A stretch of DNA of 64,000 bases, taken from NCBI RefSeq assembly GCF_030272615.1, contig NC_081413.1, positions 144,372,476 to 144,436,475 on the forward strand, given 5' to 3'. The position numbers were made by a program, and so were the translations under genes. The stretch is from Cryptomeria japonica. Taxonomy: Eukaryota > Streptophyta > Pinopsida > Cupressales > Cupressaceae. Shown in pieces: positions 40,394-51,146 of this stretch. The notes under the pieces are model-generated. The model saw nothing but the letters and a program-made list of their open reading frames with translations, did not search any database and had not been told where the DNA came from. The first letter of the stretch is position 1. Every line of letters begins with the position of its first letter.

Positions 40394-42829
40394 AAAATTT
40401 GGTTTGTGCGGATACTTTAAATCATTTCAAACAATGATGCAATGTAGAGAGAGGATTCCGAAATATATAGTTGAAAAATATGAGAAAACAATTTGCTTCA
40501 TGGTTGACAAGGATTAATGTCATATGGAGGCAGTTGAGATGAGGACTATTTAGATCAATACCTATGGGTTATGAGGTGGATAAAAATACACTTGATGCAT
40601 ACACTCAATACCTGTTGAGTTAGTCGATAGATAAGAAAGAAGAAAGGTTTGGTACATATAAAGAGAAGGATCTTGACTTGCACAAGAAATTTACTGAACC
40701 AACAAGGGAGATAAAAGTTAGAAAGGAAGTTGAACAACTTGCAGAGAAGATGGGAATAACCAAAGAAGTTGTGAAAAGGGTTAGGGAACAAAACATACTG
40801 AAGGAGGAAGACATGGTGAAGTCCAAGACTAAACTGGTCTCCACTCCTCCCAAGTAAACCAAGCCAAGACATAGTAAGTTTGCATCTTCCTCTGGTTTGC
40901 AAAAGCCTGTTCCTCCACCCAAGCCACAAACAAAATCAACCGATGGAGCAGAGAAGAGAAAGAAAGAGAAGTTGACAAAAAAATATGTAGCTACAGAGGA
41001 AGAAATTGAACCTGATAAAGAGGTCAGAGAAGTAAAGAAGACATCTACTTATGATAGAGTAGTGAAGAAACCACAATCTGGTGGAGCCCACCTGACAAAG
41101 AAGCCAAGAGCTGAAGCTAAGCCATCCAGTAGAGCCAGAGCGAGCAAAAAATAGAAGTCAGAATTGGATGAAGCTTTGAAATCTAGAAAATTTGAAGGTG
41201 CATATGAAGTTGTGCCCCCAGTAAATTTGAAATAAATAATTGATGAATTACTCAAGGATGGTAACTTGAAAAATGTTCCTATATACTATGAATTTTTTGA
41301 TGATAAAGATCAAAGAGCCATAGAGGAAGCAATTTTTCAATACATGAATGTCTATAATAGGGCATTAATAGAATTGTCATCCATGATACCCAAGAGCCTA
41401 TATGACATATTGGATGCAAGAAGACATACAACAAGTTTAGAGGATGAAAGGATAAAGGAGTATGCATTAGTAAACCTATCCTCTGTCGTTTCTAAAGATG
41501 AAGTTGTTAGATTGTTAAAGATTGCAAAGGAGAGATTTCGAAGAAAGAAGAGGGTCAATAAACTTATGCTCGGTAAAATAGATGAGGTAACCAAAGAGAC
41601 TAAGACAATTTTTGATAGATCACAAAATTGATGTAAATCCAGGAGAGCAATCATAGGACACAACTATTCCAGAAGTGCATGCAGTCATTCCCAATAAGAA
41701 GGAAGATAAATCATCTGAGAAGGCCATTCTGACAAGGCAACCAAATAAATAGACTATAGTAGTAGATAATCCTAATAATGTTAATGTTGATAACTCTAGT
41801 GAAGCTGTACATGATCCTCCAGTGATAGAAATTGTTTTGGAGAAGGCATTTGAGGAGTCGGATGATGTAGAGAAGGATGATAGTAAAGATGCAAGTGCAG
41901 AGGGAGCAGAAAAGGAGAAAGGAGAGGAAAAGGAAGATTAGGCTCCCATGGTAGTGGCAAGAGATGTTGTTGCTGACAAAAGAAAATAGATTGCTTCTGA
42001 TCCAAATAATTTTGGTTAAGGGCCTATTGATTTGAGCTCCTTATCTTTGATTCAATCATTAAATATAGTAACTCTCGCACAAGCTAAAGCCAGTGAGGAC
42101 TTTCTTAAGTCCCATACCGTAGACAAAGATTTAATAACATTGGCAGGAGACATATTAGAGAAAATTTTACCATCTTTCAAACCAGACACAACTGATAATC
42201 CATTTGGTTTGCTTGAGAGTGTGTTGAATGTTGTAAAATCTTATTTTGAATCTTTGGAGAAGGCAACATATATTAGAGTTTTGAATCAATTTAATGCCAT
42301 CTGATTGAAAATATTTTTGAAGATGATTGAGGATGATGGGGTAAGCTTAGTAATTGCACTGAAGGGTATTCAAGATGCATTAGATGAAGGTGGTCATCTA
42401 TACAAGTCATGTCTAATGTTTCATAAGTTTAATATATATATTGACAAGAAAATAAGAGAATGTGAAGGGTATCTTGCTAGCATATCTCAGTCATATGCAC
42501 CCAAATCAGTCCCAGCTACTAATTTTGAACCACAAGTTTTGAGTATTTTGAATAAGATTAAGAGTCTAAACCAAGAGAATGACATAATTTTGGGTAGAGG
42601 AGGTGAAGTGAGGAGTCTTATCACTCCCCAAATAGATTCTCTAATGTGTAGTATGCAAGATGCTAAGGATGATCTGAATAAGAGTGTTCCGACAAATAGT
42701 CAGGGACTAGAGATGCATGCCTATCTCTTCAGTGGGATGATCAGTATTTTGGAGAGTTTGAAAAAGGAATGGGATAACCACTTGCTACCCCTTAGGATAA
42801 TTTTTGCTGATATTTTCAAATTTTTGTGA
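40394..42829 (+). pseudogene. ORF2 remainder with the true C-terminus, array unit 3
   Basis: Resumes with duplicated AAAAT then KFGLCGYFKSFQTMMQ. Blocks continue as in unit 2 to ILEKILPSFKPDTT, but then read on into NPFGLLESVLNVVKSY and a helical C-terminus (KIREC, QVLSILNKIKSLNQENDI, LRIIFADIFKFL), ending at TGA 42827-42829. This shows what the other units lost at the repeat junction. Stops near 40855, 41152 and 42302. Confidence 0.7.
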
Positions 42830-42877
42830 GCAACTATACATATCCTTGTATATAAGTTTTGGTGGATTCCTATCTTT

Positions 42878-43034
42878 GGCATTGCTGTCAAAGGAGGAGA
42901 GAGTAGAGTAAAAAATGGTGTAAATTCTTAGGGGGAGCTTGTATATTCTTGGTGATTTTGGAATTTTGGAGTTTTGCAGTCTTGAGTGTACAATTTATTT
43001 TTCACAGTGTTGCGATCAATGCCAAAGGGGGAGA
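42878..43034 (+). other. Second purine box and polypurine tract, C array
   Basis: GGCATTGCTGTC followed by AAAGGAGGAG at 42878-42900, then GTTGCGATCAATGCC and AAAGGGGGAGA at 43024-43034, directly before the LTR. Confidence 0.7.
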
Positions 43035-43035
43035 T

Positions 43036-43430
43036 TGTTTGCAAGAGACACTGTTCTAGTGAAGATCGATGCATGAGAGATGCTTAGTAGTTGTCATTGA
43101 TGGCAACCTAGTTTGAAAATCATATCTGGTGTACACAGATTTGATTTATCAGAAGTCAAATTGTTCATAAGGCATAAGTCTGGAAGGTGAAACAGAATAA
43201 CCAGTAGAGCATGTGATCATTGTGCACATCTTGATTTTGGTGGTGTAATTTTGGTTGCGGTGATAAATGCATATGATTCAAGGTTTGAGGAAACTTATCT
43301 TGTGATCCTAATAGATGTTGATTAATGAGCAAGATTAAAGGTCTGGTATTTGATAATTCAGTTAGAATAGAGATATTCTTGTGTAATGTGTGTTGCAGAA
43401 TTGTTGGGTTGATTTCAATGATTGGTTTCA
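43036..43430 (+). repeat. Truncated 3' LTR of the C array
   Basis: Begins TGTTTGCAAGAGAC after the polypurine tract and carries GTTGTCATTGATGGCAAC at about 43099-43116. None of the later LTR modules is present; copia RNase H coding sequence starts near 43431, so the LTR is cut. The exact breakpoint cannot be fixed by eye. Confidence 0.55.
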
Positions 43431-43918
43431 ATTTTACTTTGAGTGATTTTACTGATGTTGATTGGGTGGGAGATGTGGATGATAGGTAGAGTACTAGTGG
43501 TGGCACATTTATAATGGGAAAAAGATTAGTTCCATGGTTGAGCAAAAAATATAATTCTATTTCTCTATCTACTGCAAAGGCATAGTATATTGTTGCATCA
43601 AATAGTTGTACTCAGGTGGTATGGATGAAGCAGATGTTGAAGGATATTAGAGTAGTGTATGATGATCCTATTGCTATATACTATTACAATTCAAGTGCAA
43701 TTAATATTTCTAAGAATCGAGTGTTGCATTCAAAGACTAAACATATATCCATCAAGTTTCACTTTTTGAGAGAAAAGGTAAATAAGAAGCAAGTCAAATT
43801 GAAGTATGTGTCTACTAAGGAACATATTACAAACATCTTCATGAAGCCTTTACCTAAGGATACTTTTGAGTATCTCAGAGGGAAGTTAGGGGTGATTTCC
43901 CCTCCTGATCAGAATTAA
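43431..43918 (+). pseudogene. CopX RNase H
   Basis: NFTLSDFTDVDWVGDVDD, STSGGTFIMGKRLVPWLSK, SLSTAKA, QVVWMKQMLKDIRVVYDD, NSSAINISKNRVLHSKTKHI, YVSTKEHITNIFMKPLPKDT and GVISPPDQN-stop. Two in-frame stops. One catalytic segment has changed: the usual CDNSSA reads YYNSSA. Closest in wording to Cop2. Confidence 0.78.
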
Positions 43919-44043
43919 GATGCATTGGTATGCATCAGTTTGGTGCATTTCACAGTCATTTCTTGTGATTCGAATTGATGATTGGTGGCTACTACTCAGG
44001 GGGAGTAGTCAATTTTGTGGTTTGATTGAAAATATGTGCCTTT

Positions 44044-44212
44044 TACATTGATGTCAAAGGGGGAGAGATTCATGTGAAAAATTGTGAAGAGATAAAAAAA
44101 AGAGTAGTGTGCAAGGTCTAAGGGGGAGTTGTTGATTTTTTCTCTTCTTTATTTGTCATTGACCGTGTCAGTTTTGCACATCATATGTTGCCATCAATGA
44201 GAAATGGGGAGA
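44044..44212 (+). other. Second purine box and polypurine tract of CopX
   Basis: ACATTGATGTC with AAAGGGGGAGAG at 44044-44066; TGTTGCCATCAATGA with AAATGGGGAGA at 44202-44212. Confidence 0.68.
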
Positions 44213-45051
44213 TTGTTGGAATAATGTTTCAAATATTTGCTTGAGAGATATTTGAGAGATGTGTTGTCATTGATGTCAACATATTTTTCTATCTGGCACA
44301 GTGATGCAGTTAAATTGAGTGAGTTAGTTTGTTCAATGTAGTAAGTATGATGAAGATCAAAGTTTGCAGATTAAAGGGTTTGTAGAGGGTTGTCTGTAGT
44401 TGATTCACTTTAATTTTTAGAGGTCCACATATAGATTTGATTGAATTATGGGTATTTGTGTTGTGGTTGGTTTTTCAGCTGTCCAGTGGTGATAGAGTGA
44501 CAATATTTTTATCTGCATTGCTCTGCATTGTAATATCTTGTTTTACGAATTTGGAGGTATGTTTGGGATGTTGGTGTATGTTCTCAACTCAAGTGGTTTG
44601 TGGTTTGGAGGTCCGCATATGATTTTTCAAGGTTGAAATTCATTGCAGTTAATGTTCTTGAGGTTCAGTATGAAGATACTAGTGATTCTAGTAATTTGTG
44701 TTGGTGCAGATGTTTCTATGATAATTCATAATGCTTGTGGATGTCTCTGGATCATGTGCCTTTTGTGTTGGTGGTCCGCATTGATCGTTGAGCTCATAAT
44801 TGATATTTTTCTTTAGTACATTGGTGTTCTTCATGTTCTTGGCTGACTGGATGCTTGTAACGTGTTGCAGATGTTCGAGGCGTAATTCTTGGAGGTGTAA
44901 CGTGTTCGAGGCAAAAGATTCGGGTTTGTTCTTTGTCTTGACTAACATTGATTGGTCCACATGTAATATTGTATTGACTGTGGTTGTATTTTTATAATTA
45001 GGTGGTGAGTGTTGAGCCGACCTTGATGATTTATCTAAGGTTGATGTCATG

Positions 45052-45060
45052 TATAAATAA
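45052..45060 (+). promoter_or_regulatory. Likely TATA box, CopX LTR
   Basis: TATAAATAA, in the same place relative to the R-region blocks as the TATA box of Cop2. Confidence 0.5.
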
Positions 45061-45528
45061 TTGTAATAATTTTATATTCAAGTGTGGTGTGTGGATGAGT
45101 GTGAGTGTGTACGTACGTTGAATGTATACATATTTTGAAGGTAGAGAAGAAGTGTGAAGAAGAAAGTTGTTTTATGCTTCAATGGAACTAAACCAAACAT
45201 TAAGAAGATTCTATTTCTTAGTTCATAATTTTTGGAAGTGATCCGTGATTGTTTGTACATGCAGTGAGCCTTCTCTGGGTAGTAAGCCTTTTTATTTTGA
45301 GCAGTGAGCTCTAGGCAGTGAGATTGGATGCATGTGCATTCCCCATTGTAATACTTCTAACAGAGTATACTTATATTGTGGGTGTATCCCCACCATGGTT
45401 TTTCCCTTTACAAGGTTTTTCACGTACAAAAATCTTGGTGTTATGTGTGTTTATGATGTTTCACTGATTTATTCTTTTATGTTTAATTATCAGATATGAG
45501 AATAAGTATAAGTAGTGTGAGTTTTTGT

Positions 45529-45562
45529 GACAATTGAGTCACTCCCCCCCCTCTCAATTGTC
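45529..45562 (+). other. U5 C-loop hairpin, CopX LTR
   Basis: GACAATTGAG / CTCAATTGTC, ten perfect pairs around TCACTCCCCCCCCT; the longest perfect stem of its kind on the plus strand. Confidence 0.78.
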
Positions 45563-45578
45563 TGCCCTATTTCCATCA

Positions 45579-46012
45579 CTTGTGTCCAGAAAATGAGTTG
45601 GGATTAATAACGCCGATATATTCTAATGCCCAATGAGTGAACAGTCGCACTTCGTATACTGGTTGCAAGAGCATGGATGAATTTCTATCTCTAGTAGAAG
45701 TTGTTTGACAAGTATGGAAATGTCTGACATGGTGATGCACATCTTTGAATATGCACGTATTTGACTATGGTGATGCACATCTTTGACATGGTGATGCACA
45801 TGTTTGAAAAGTTCATCTATTGATGCGTGATTCCATTAAGCACAATGTTTATCATGTTTTTTATCTGATGTCCACTCAAATGTCTGTCTATATACAAAAG
45901 GGATAGTTTATTGATGAAATGACATGAAAGCGATTGTTTTTGGATTTTGATGTTTTCTAATTTTTAGGGTTTTTTTTTTGAACTTTTTGAATTTTATGCT
46001 TTTTTCATGACG
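45579..46012. other. Spacer without genes
   Basis: No frame of interest. Contains the short tandem repeat at 45729-45808 and then turns T-rich. Confidence 0.45.
45729..45808. repeat. Short tandem repeat, three copies
   Basis: ATGGTGATGCACATCTTTGA starts at 45729, 45767 and 45788 (the last with one change). The second and third copies are 21 bases apart; an 18-base insertion separates the first and second. Confidence 0.75.
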
Positions 46013-46106
46013 TTATTTGATTTTTTAGTGATTTTTTCAGTATATTATTTGATTTTTATTGATTTTTTCAGGATTTTATTTGATTTTTACTGATTTTTTA
46101 TGATGT
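46013..46106. repeat. T-rich minisatellite, about 31-32 bp, three copies
   Basis: Copies start with TTATTTGATTTTT at 46013, 46045 and 46076, each followed by a TGATTTTTTCAG-like end. Confidence 0.7.
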
Positions 46107-46852
46107 TTCCCCCAAGTGTCTAGCAAGGCAAGGAATATAACAAATGGATAAATAAGCTTGCTGAAATGTTAGTGGATAGAGGAAAGACAAAGGCCTTTTA
46201 TTATGAAGATAGAGTGGATGCAATTTCCGATGGCTATCATATGATGGGATAAGGATTTGTATATGACAATGTAAAGCAATGCCATGGCATGAGGGACATG
46301 TCAAGAGGATTTTGAAAGCATATTTTGTATTTTACATCCTAATGTGAAATCAAGATAAGGAATGGAAAGAGTGTATGGACAGTGATAGGATATGGATAGG
46401 ATAAGAAAGATAAAAAATGGATAAGGGACATGAATATGATAAGGATGTGATAGGATAAGGGATAGTGAGAGAAGCTTTCAATAAGCCAAGGAATATGGAT
46501 GAAAGGTTTTAATAAGCCATTAATAAAGACCAAAAGTTGTGATAGACTAAAAGCTGCAAACAAGATGCATGACATTCATGAAGATCCTTAGCCTTGTCAA
46601 GATCAAAGGTGGAAAAGGAAATATGGACATGAAGGATGATAGGATAATGGAGGTTATGATAGGGGTACGATAGCATATGAAGGCCAAGAGGATAATGAAG
46701 GGTAATAGGATATGATAGGATAATAGAGGAAGGACTCAAGCATATTGTTGTTTGGATAGTACCTTTAAAAAATGGACCATTACTATTAAAAGTATGCTCA
46801 AAGATGTTGGTAAGATAATGACATGGAAATGAGATGGGACTAAGATAAGGAA
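46107..46852. repeat. Purine-rich low-complexity DNA
   Basis: Dominated by GATAGGATAAGG-like words on the plus strand (for example 46385-46460 and 46630-46730). It may be the decayed downstream part of the minus-strand ORF that follows; translations in all frames are low complexity. Confidence 0.5.
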
Positions 46853-48790
46853 TTATGCAAAATATTGGATTAGAGGGACAAAGGGATGGAAAATATGCAT
46901 TGGATAATGGACATGGTATTGAAAGAATTGTGCTTGAGTGGATGGAAATGCTAGCAAGATCAACATTGGCACACACCTTGAGGGGTGGTGGATTGATGGA
47001 GGAAAAGTGGATCTCAAATTTTGAGATTTGGATGAAGGGAAGGCTAATGATTTTGGGACATAAGGACCAAAAATGGATGAGGGAGGAGATGGAGGAATAG
47101 ACTTGGAAGGTTTGGATGGAGGAATAGAAATTTTGGATACCAATTTTGATGCTTCTTTTTGTGCTTCTATGAGCCACTTGGGAATCCACATTGTTTTTTA
47201 TTTTTCATGCTTTTGTGGTTCCTTGGAACACATTGCTTGAACAAGGTATTTAGGAACCCATATAGATTTTGAATTTTCTTTTTGAACAATTTGACTTTGT
47301 AGTCTTTTAGATATTTCTTTTACTTTTTGGATCATATTTTGCTTTGTTTTGACATGTGGATTAAATAGGACATGTTGATCGTTTAATACATGTGGATTGC
47401 TAGACTTATGAATTTTATGCTTGGCATCCAAATTGCTTGGAGGGGGAAAATAATATATGGATGGATATGAATGATATGAAGGTCATTTAGATAGATGAAA
47501 GGTGCTTGAAGATGTGTGCTTTTGCTGATCCTGCATAGGGGATGAAGGGATATAAGGACTTAAGATGGATGGAAGGGATGATGGGTAAGGTGTATATTTG
47601 GATTTTGATGGAGGGAAGCAAGATTTAGCAAGGGTACCAACGTCTTGAGGAATGTCATTGGGGCCACAACCATTAAGATTTTCTTTGATATGGAGGGGTT
47701 CTTTCTTGTAAAGGTTTACCCCTTTGTCTTTATAAACATTTTGACCCGTAGGATACTCTTTGCTTCAGGAAGAAGACGTGAGTCCATTATGAGGTGTATA
47801 TGATATGAAAGAAATGATGGGATCATGAAGTGGATTAGACTGGACCAAAGTGGAGGAACCCATTGTGCATGTAGGGGGTTCATGAACATCTTGCGTCAAC
47901 ATGTTAGGATCATGAGAGGGATCGAGATTAGGAGGGGGACTAGGATCATGTGGTGGATATGGATCAATGACAATCACTTTATGAGATGGAGTGGAAGGAA
48001 TAATGAGATCATCAAAATAAATGAGATCTTGGAGTGTATATGGAGGATTAGGACATTGAGATGGAGGAAGAAAGTAATCTTGTGGAGAATTTAAAGGGAT
48101 GATAGGGTCTTTTGGTGGGCATGAAGTTGAAAGGATAGTTTGATCTTGACAAGGAGGAAGATCACTGGATTCCTCTTTAAAGGTGCTTTTCTCTTTCTTG
48201 GCTTTCAATGGGATCATTAAGAAGAATGGAAGGGATATCTTGATCTTGCTTAGAAAGTGGAATGCTAATGAGATTTAAAAAGATATTTTGTTCATGAAAT
48301 GGGAGGGGATCATTTGGGATAGGATAGACTAGGATATCTTAATCTTGCTCAAGGAGCAGAGTGCCAACAAGACTTTGGATAAGATGTATAGGGATGGTGG
48401 GATCATCAAAGGAAATGAGATATTGGTCAATAGATGGATGACATTGTTCTTTCTTGGTATCTTGATCTTGATTTATTTTAAGAATCATTTCTTCATGCTT
48501 TGAATTACCATCTTGACATGGGGTTGGAATTTGGATCTACTTGAGAGATCTTGGCAGGGAATCAATGTTTTGACATGAGAGAGATGAACTTTGTATGGGA
48601 CTCTCTAAAAGAGAAGCATTTGGTGGAATCAAATTTTGCATTTCTAAATAGTACAAGGGATTTTTATAAATACATAGATTAACATGTATGTCTATTGCAA
48701 ACAACCCTTGGGAGGATGCATTATTAGGTGTATCATTTGGAGGAGATGGTGGAAATTGCTCATATGAAACTTTTTGACTAAATTCATGTC
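46853..48790 (-). pseudogene. Minus-strand Pro/Ser-rich ORF of unknown function
   Basis: Three open stretches (48217-47765, 47431-47198, 47191-46853) share one frame; a second frame carries the coding look up to about 48790 (QFPPSPPNDTPNNASSQGLF, QCHPSIDQYLISFDDPTIPI), implying a shift near 48180. The product is rich in Pro, Ser, His and Gln and near its end has two related motifs, SIWVPKYLVQAM and TMWIPKWLIEAQ, separated by a stop. Paired Trp-x-Pro-Lys motifs suggest a retroelement polyprotein, but I cannot name one. No LTR or pol domain was found beside it. Confidence 0.4.
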
Positions 48791-49755
48791 AACCTTTTCC
48801 ATGTATAAATCTGACCCGAGATAAAAAAAGTAAACTAGCTAAATCACTGGTTAAAAAACCTCTAAAAACCCTAAAAACCTTAAACCCTAAGGCATTTGCC
48901 TTTATAACCTTTTCGGGCTTGACATTCTATTTGAATGTTGACCAACTAAACTAGTCAAAATCACTTAAATACCATTGACTAAAGGGTTTAATTTCATGGT
49001 GGCATCAGTCTCTAGTTCCTTGCTACCGATTGGTGCAAACCCCATCCTTATGGGATGGCGGGGTCTGAGTTTGCAAGTTTCTTTCTTTACCCCCGTAGGA
49101 CCTACAATATGATTGCTCAACTATTGTGGGATAGTGGGATGGGTTTCAACAAAGAGGATCCCCCCGCCATCCCATGAGGAAAGTCAAAGCCCAAGAAGAC
49201 AGATGTGGGCTGGCAGGAAAGGGAAATATCTCTTTTTTTTGCTATCCTGTGATAGGTTGGTTTAAGGAAAGGGGGCCTCATGGTGTAATAGGAAATGAAG
49301 CTAATGTGGTTCCTCACTATTCCGAACTAAAAAGAACAACAATAAGATGGATTCACAAGGTAACAAAAACACAAGGAAGATTGATGCTCCCTGCTATCTT
49401 GTGCCGGAGGACCAAGGTGATATGACACGATCATGGTCGTTAGATTTTCATAAAGACCGGATCCAACGACAATGTTTTAAACTTTTATTGAGCCCTTTGG
49501 AGGGTTTCATGGCACAATTTGGAGCGTCCATTTGCATGCGACAAGGGGGATCCAACGGTCAATATTCAAACTCACAAGTACAATAAAATTCAAATGGCTG
49601 CCTAGGGTGGTTGCCAACTTTAATGTTCAATAATCAATGTTGTCCTTTCGGTATCCTAAATTTGATCAAAATCATTCCCAACCACTTTTAGGCAACTGTG
49701 GACAATCACCATTACTCCAGAAATGACTTTCCAGGTTGAATTTAGATGGCACTTG
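48791..49755. other. Spacer left of Cop2
   Basis: No coding sequence recognised. It holds one AAACCCTAA word (48882-48890) in an A-rich stretch and the inverted repeat at 49050-49175. ACTTG at 49751-49755 is the expected left target duplication of Cop2; its partner lies beyond the window. Confidence 0.4.
49050..49175. repeat. Inverted repeat with 14-base arms
   Basis: ATGGGATGGCGGGG (49050-49063) and CCCCGCCATCCCAT (49162-49175) are exact complements 98 bases apart. CCCCATCC just left of the first arm makes a second, short hairpin with it. No flanking duplication typical of a MITE was found. Confidence 0.6.
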
Positions 49756-50530
49756 TGTTGGACATTGTTGCTGCTAAGATATGTTGTTGTCATTGATGTC
49801 AACATATTCTTGTGATTTATTATTTCGGTGATTCCAACTTAGTTTATTGGGATCATGGTTTGGTGTATGGAGAATTTATAGTATCATTATCCCTTTCTGT
49901 ATTGGTTTTGGTGATCTAGAAAGCTTAATTGATCATATCATATGATTCGGTTTGCAGTTTGTTTTTCTAATTAGTGCTTTGCAGAGTTCAGTATTTCCTC
50001 CGGTATATTCTGGTGTGATCAGATCTTGAGTTGTTTTCTTGGGAGATTGTTTGGCATGGTCTTGTGTATCTTCATTTCAAATGGTTCATGATTTGGTGCT
50101 CCATAAGTTATCTTTCTTTATGATAGTTGCTATTGTTTGAGTGTTCTTGAAGTTTAGATGTTGATCAATGAAGATTTGATAAGTGGTGTTGGTGCATTTG
50201 TTATTGATGATTCTAATGTGCTTGTTGGTGTTTCCTAATTATGTCCCATTTGTCTTGATGATCTACATTGATTGTTGTGTGAGTTCTTGGTGATTTTGCT
50301 GAACTAGTGATGTTCTTCATGTTATGCGGTATTCCTGGTGGTGTAGCATGTTGCAGTTGATCTTAGCGTGATTACCGGTGGTGATGAGAGTTTGGAAATT
50401 TGATTTAGGTCCATGTTATATCATGTATATTATTATATTGGTCCAGTGGTCGATCTTTGTATCATGTGATGTGATTTTATAATTACGAATTGAGGGTTTA
50501 GCCAACCTTCTTGTCAAGGTTGATGATTTG

Positions 50531-50540
50531 TATAAATAGG
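50531..50540 (+). promoter_or_regulatory. TATA box, Cop2 5' LTR
   Basis: TATAAATAGG, a near-ideal plant TATA box, preserved in the 3' LTR (63755-63764). It probably drives the element's RNA, with the start about 30 bases downstream. Confidence 0.6.
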
Positions 50541-51040
50541 TGATATAGTCATGTAATTTTGGTATCAAGGTTGTTTATGCATTATCAGAGAATGGTGTAT
50601 GTGCGAACAAAGGAATTCATCTTTCGGTGTGATTGAGAAAAGTTTTTGAAGGTTACAGAGCAGACATATGTGCTTAACCAAAACTGTCATCAGGCATTTG
50701 GAGATGCTATTCTTTCAGTTCACTCCTTCTAGATTGTAGTTTGAATCTTGTTGTAAGTCAGTGAGACTTCCCTAAGGGTTGTAGCCTTCTAGGTTATTGT
50801 ATTTGGAGTTGTAAGCTCTAGTCAGTGTCCCTGAATGGTGGTACATTCCCCATTGTAATATTTACACATACTACTATAGAGTATCATCTTATTGTGGGTA
50901 GGTTCCCATCGTGGTTTTTCCCTTAACCGGGTTTTCCATGTCAAAATCTTGGTGTTGTGTGTTATGCCATCTATTTACTTATCTTTGTTGTTGTGACAAT
51001 TTATCAGATTTGCATTTGTGGTTAAGTTTGTTAATCCAGT

Positions 51041-51070
51041 GAAAACTGATTCACCCCCCTCTCAGTTTTC
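51041..51070 (+). other. U5 C-loop hairpin, Cop2 5' LTR
   Basis: GAAAACTGA / TCAGTTTTC, nine perfect pairs around TTCACCCCCCTC, ending 20 bases before the LTR end. Confidence 0.8.
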
Positions 51071-51092
51071 CTTCATTGTTGTTGCCAATAAT

Positions 51093-51104
51093 TGGTATCA
51101 GAGC
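51093..51104 (+). other. Primer-binding site of Cop2
   Basis: TGGTATCAGAGC, perfect initiator-Met-tRNA complement two bases after the LTR; leader AGATCCTCT ... CCTCTTGAGGAGATCTAGG runs to the gag ATG. Confidence 0.85.
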
Positions 51105-51146
51105 TAGATCCTCTGAAAGAATATTAACCTCTTGAGGAGATCTAGG

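Larger units (their letters stand above)
26604..42193 (+). repeat. C array unit 3, split by Cop1
   Basis: Starts at the same CTTTCAAGAAGATTTC and runs to ACAACT at 42188-42193. There the repeat breakpoint is passed without a junction and unique ORF2 end sequence (GATAATCC...) follows. Net length is about 2.98 kb after removing Cop1 and its duplicated AAAAT. Confidence 0.75.
15169..43430 (+). mobile_element. C array: non-autonomous LTR element with tandemly repeated ORF2, hosting nested insertions
   Basis: After removing A1 (17496-24257) and Cop1 (27789-40393), the stretch reads as a head-to-tail series: partial unit 1 (15169-16851), unit 2 (16852-26603) and unit 3 (26604-42193), then a unique ORF2 end, purine boxes and the start of a 3' LTR at 43036. 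The full units are each about 2.98 kb net. The 5' part (LTR, primer site, ORF1) is not in the window; the left end abuts A2. The homologous ORF2 places it with A1, A2 and B1. Confidence 0.7.
43431..45578 (+). mobile_element. CopX: 5'-truncated copia fragment with 3' LTR
   Basis: RNase H end, non-coding tail with two purine boxes, and an LTR of about 1.37 kb. Joined directly to the cut C-array LTR, so a deletion or recombination removed its 5' LTR, gag and most of pol. The LTR family differs from Cop1-3. No target duplication can be checked. Confidence 0.65.
44214..45578 (+). repeat. 3' LTR of CopX
   Basis: Starts TGTTGGAATAATGTTTC; the end is placed at CCATCA (45578) from its distance to the hairpin, with less certainty. 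Holds a U3 box GTTGTCATTGATGTCAAC (44260-44281 region), TATA box, CTCTAGGCAGTGAG block and the CACCATGG-TTTTTCCC block (about 45390-45410). Confidence 0.62.
49756..51090 (+). repeat. 5' LTR of Cop2
   Basis: TGTTGGACATTGTTGC to GTTGCCAATA. Contains GTTGTCATTGATGTCAAC (49786-49803), TATA box, AAGCTCTAGTCAGTG block, GTGGGTAGG...CCCATCGTGG block with TTTTTCCC (50895-50940) and the hairpin. The 3' copy from 62980 matches it closely. Confidence 0.82.

Noticed and set aside
48860-48895. CCCTAAAAACC and TTAAACCCTAAGG as interstitial telomere repeat or a telo-box promoter
   Set aside because: Only one true AAACCCTAA word; no tandem TTTAGGG array, and no gene start supported beside it.
49050-49175. 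MITE
   Set aside because: Arms are exact, but no TA or longer flanking duplication and no second copy in the window.
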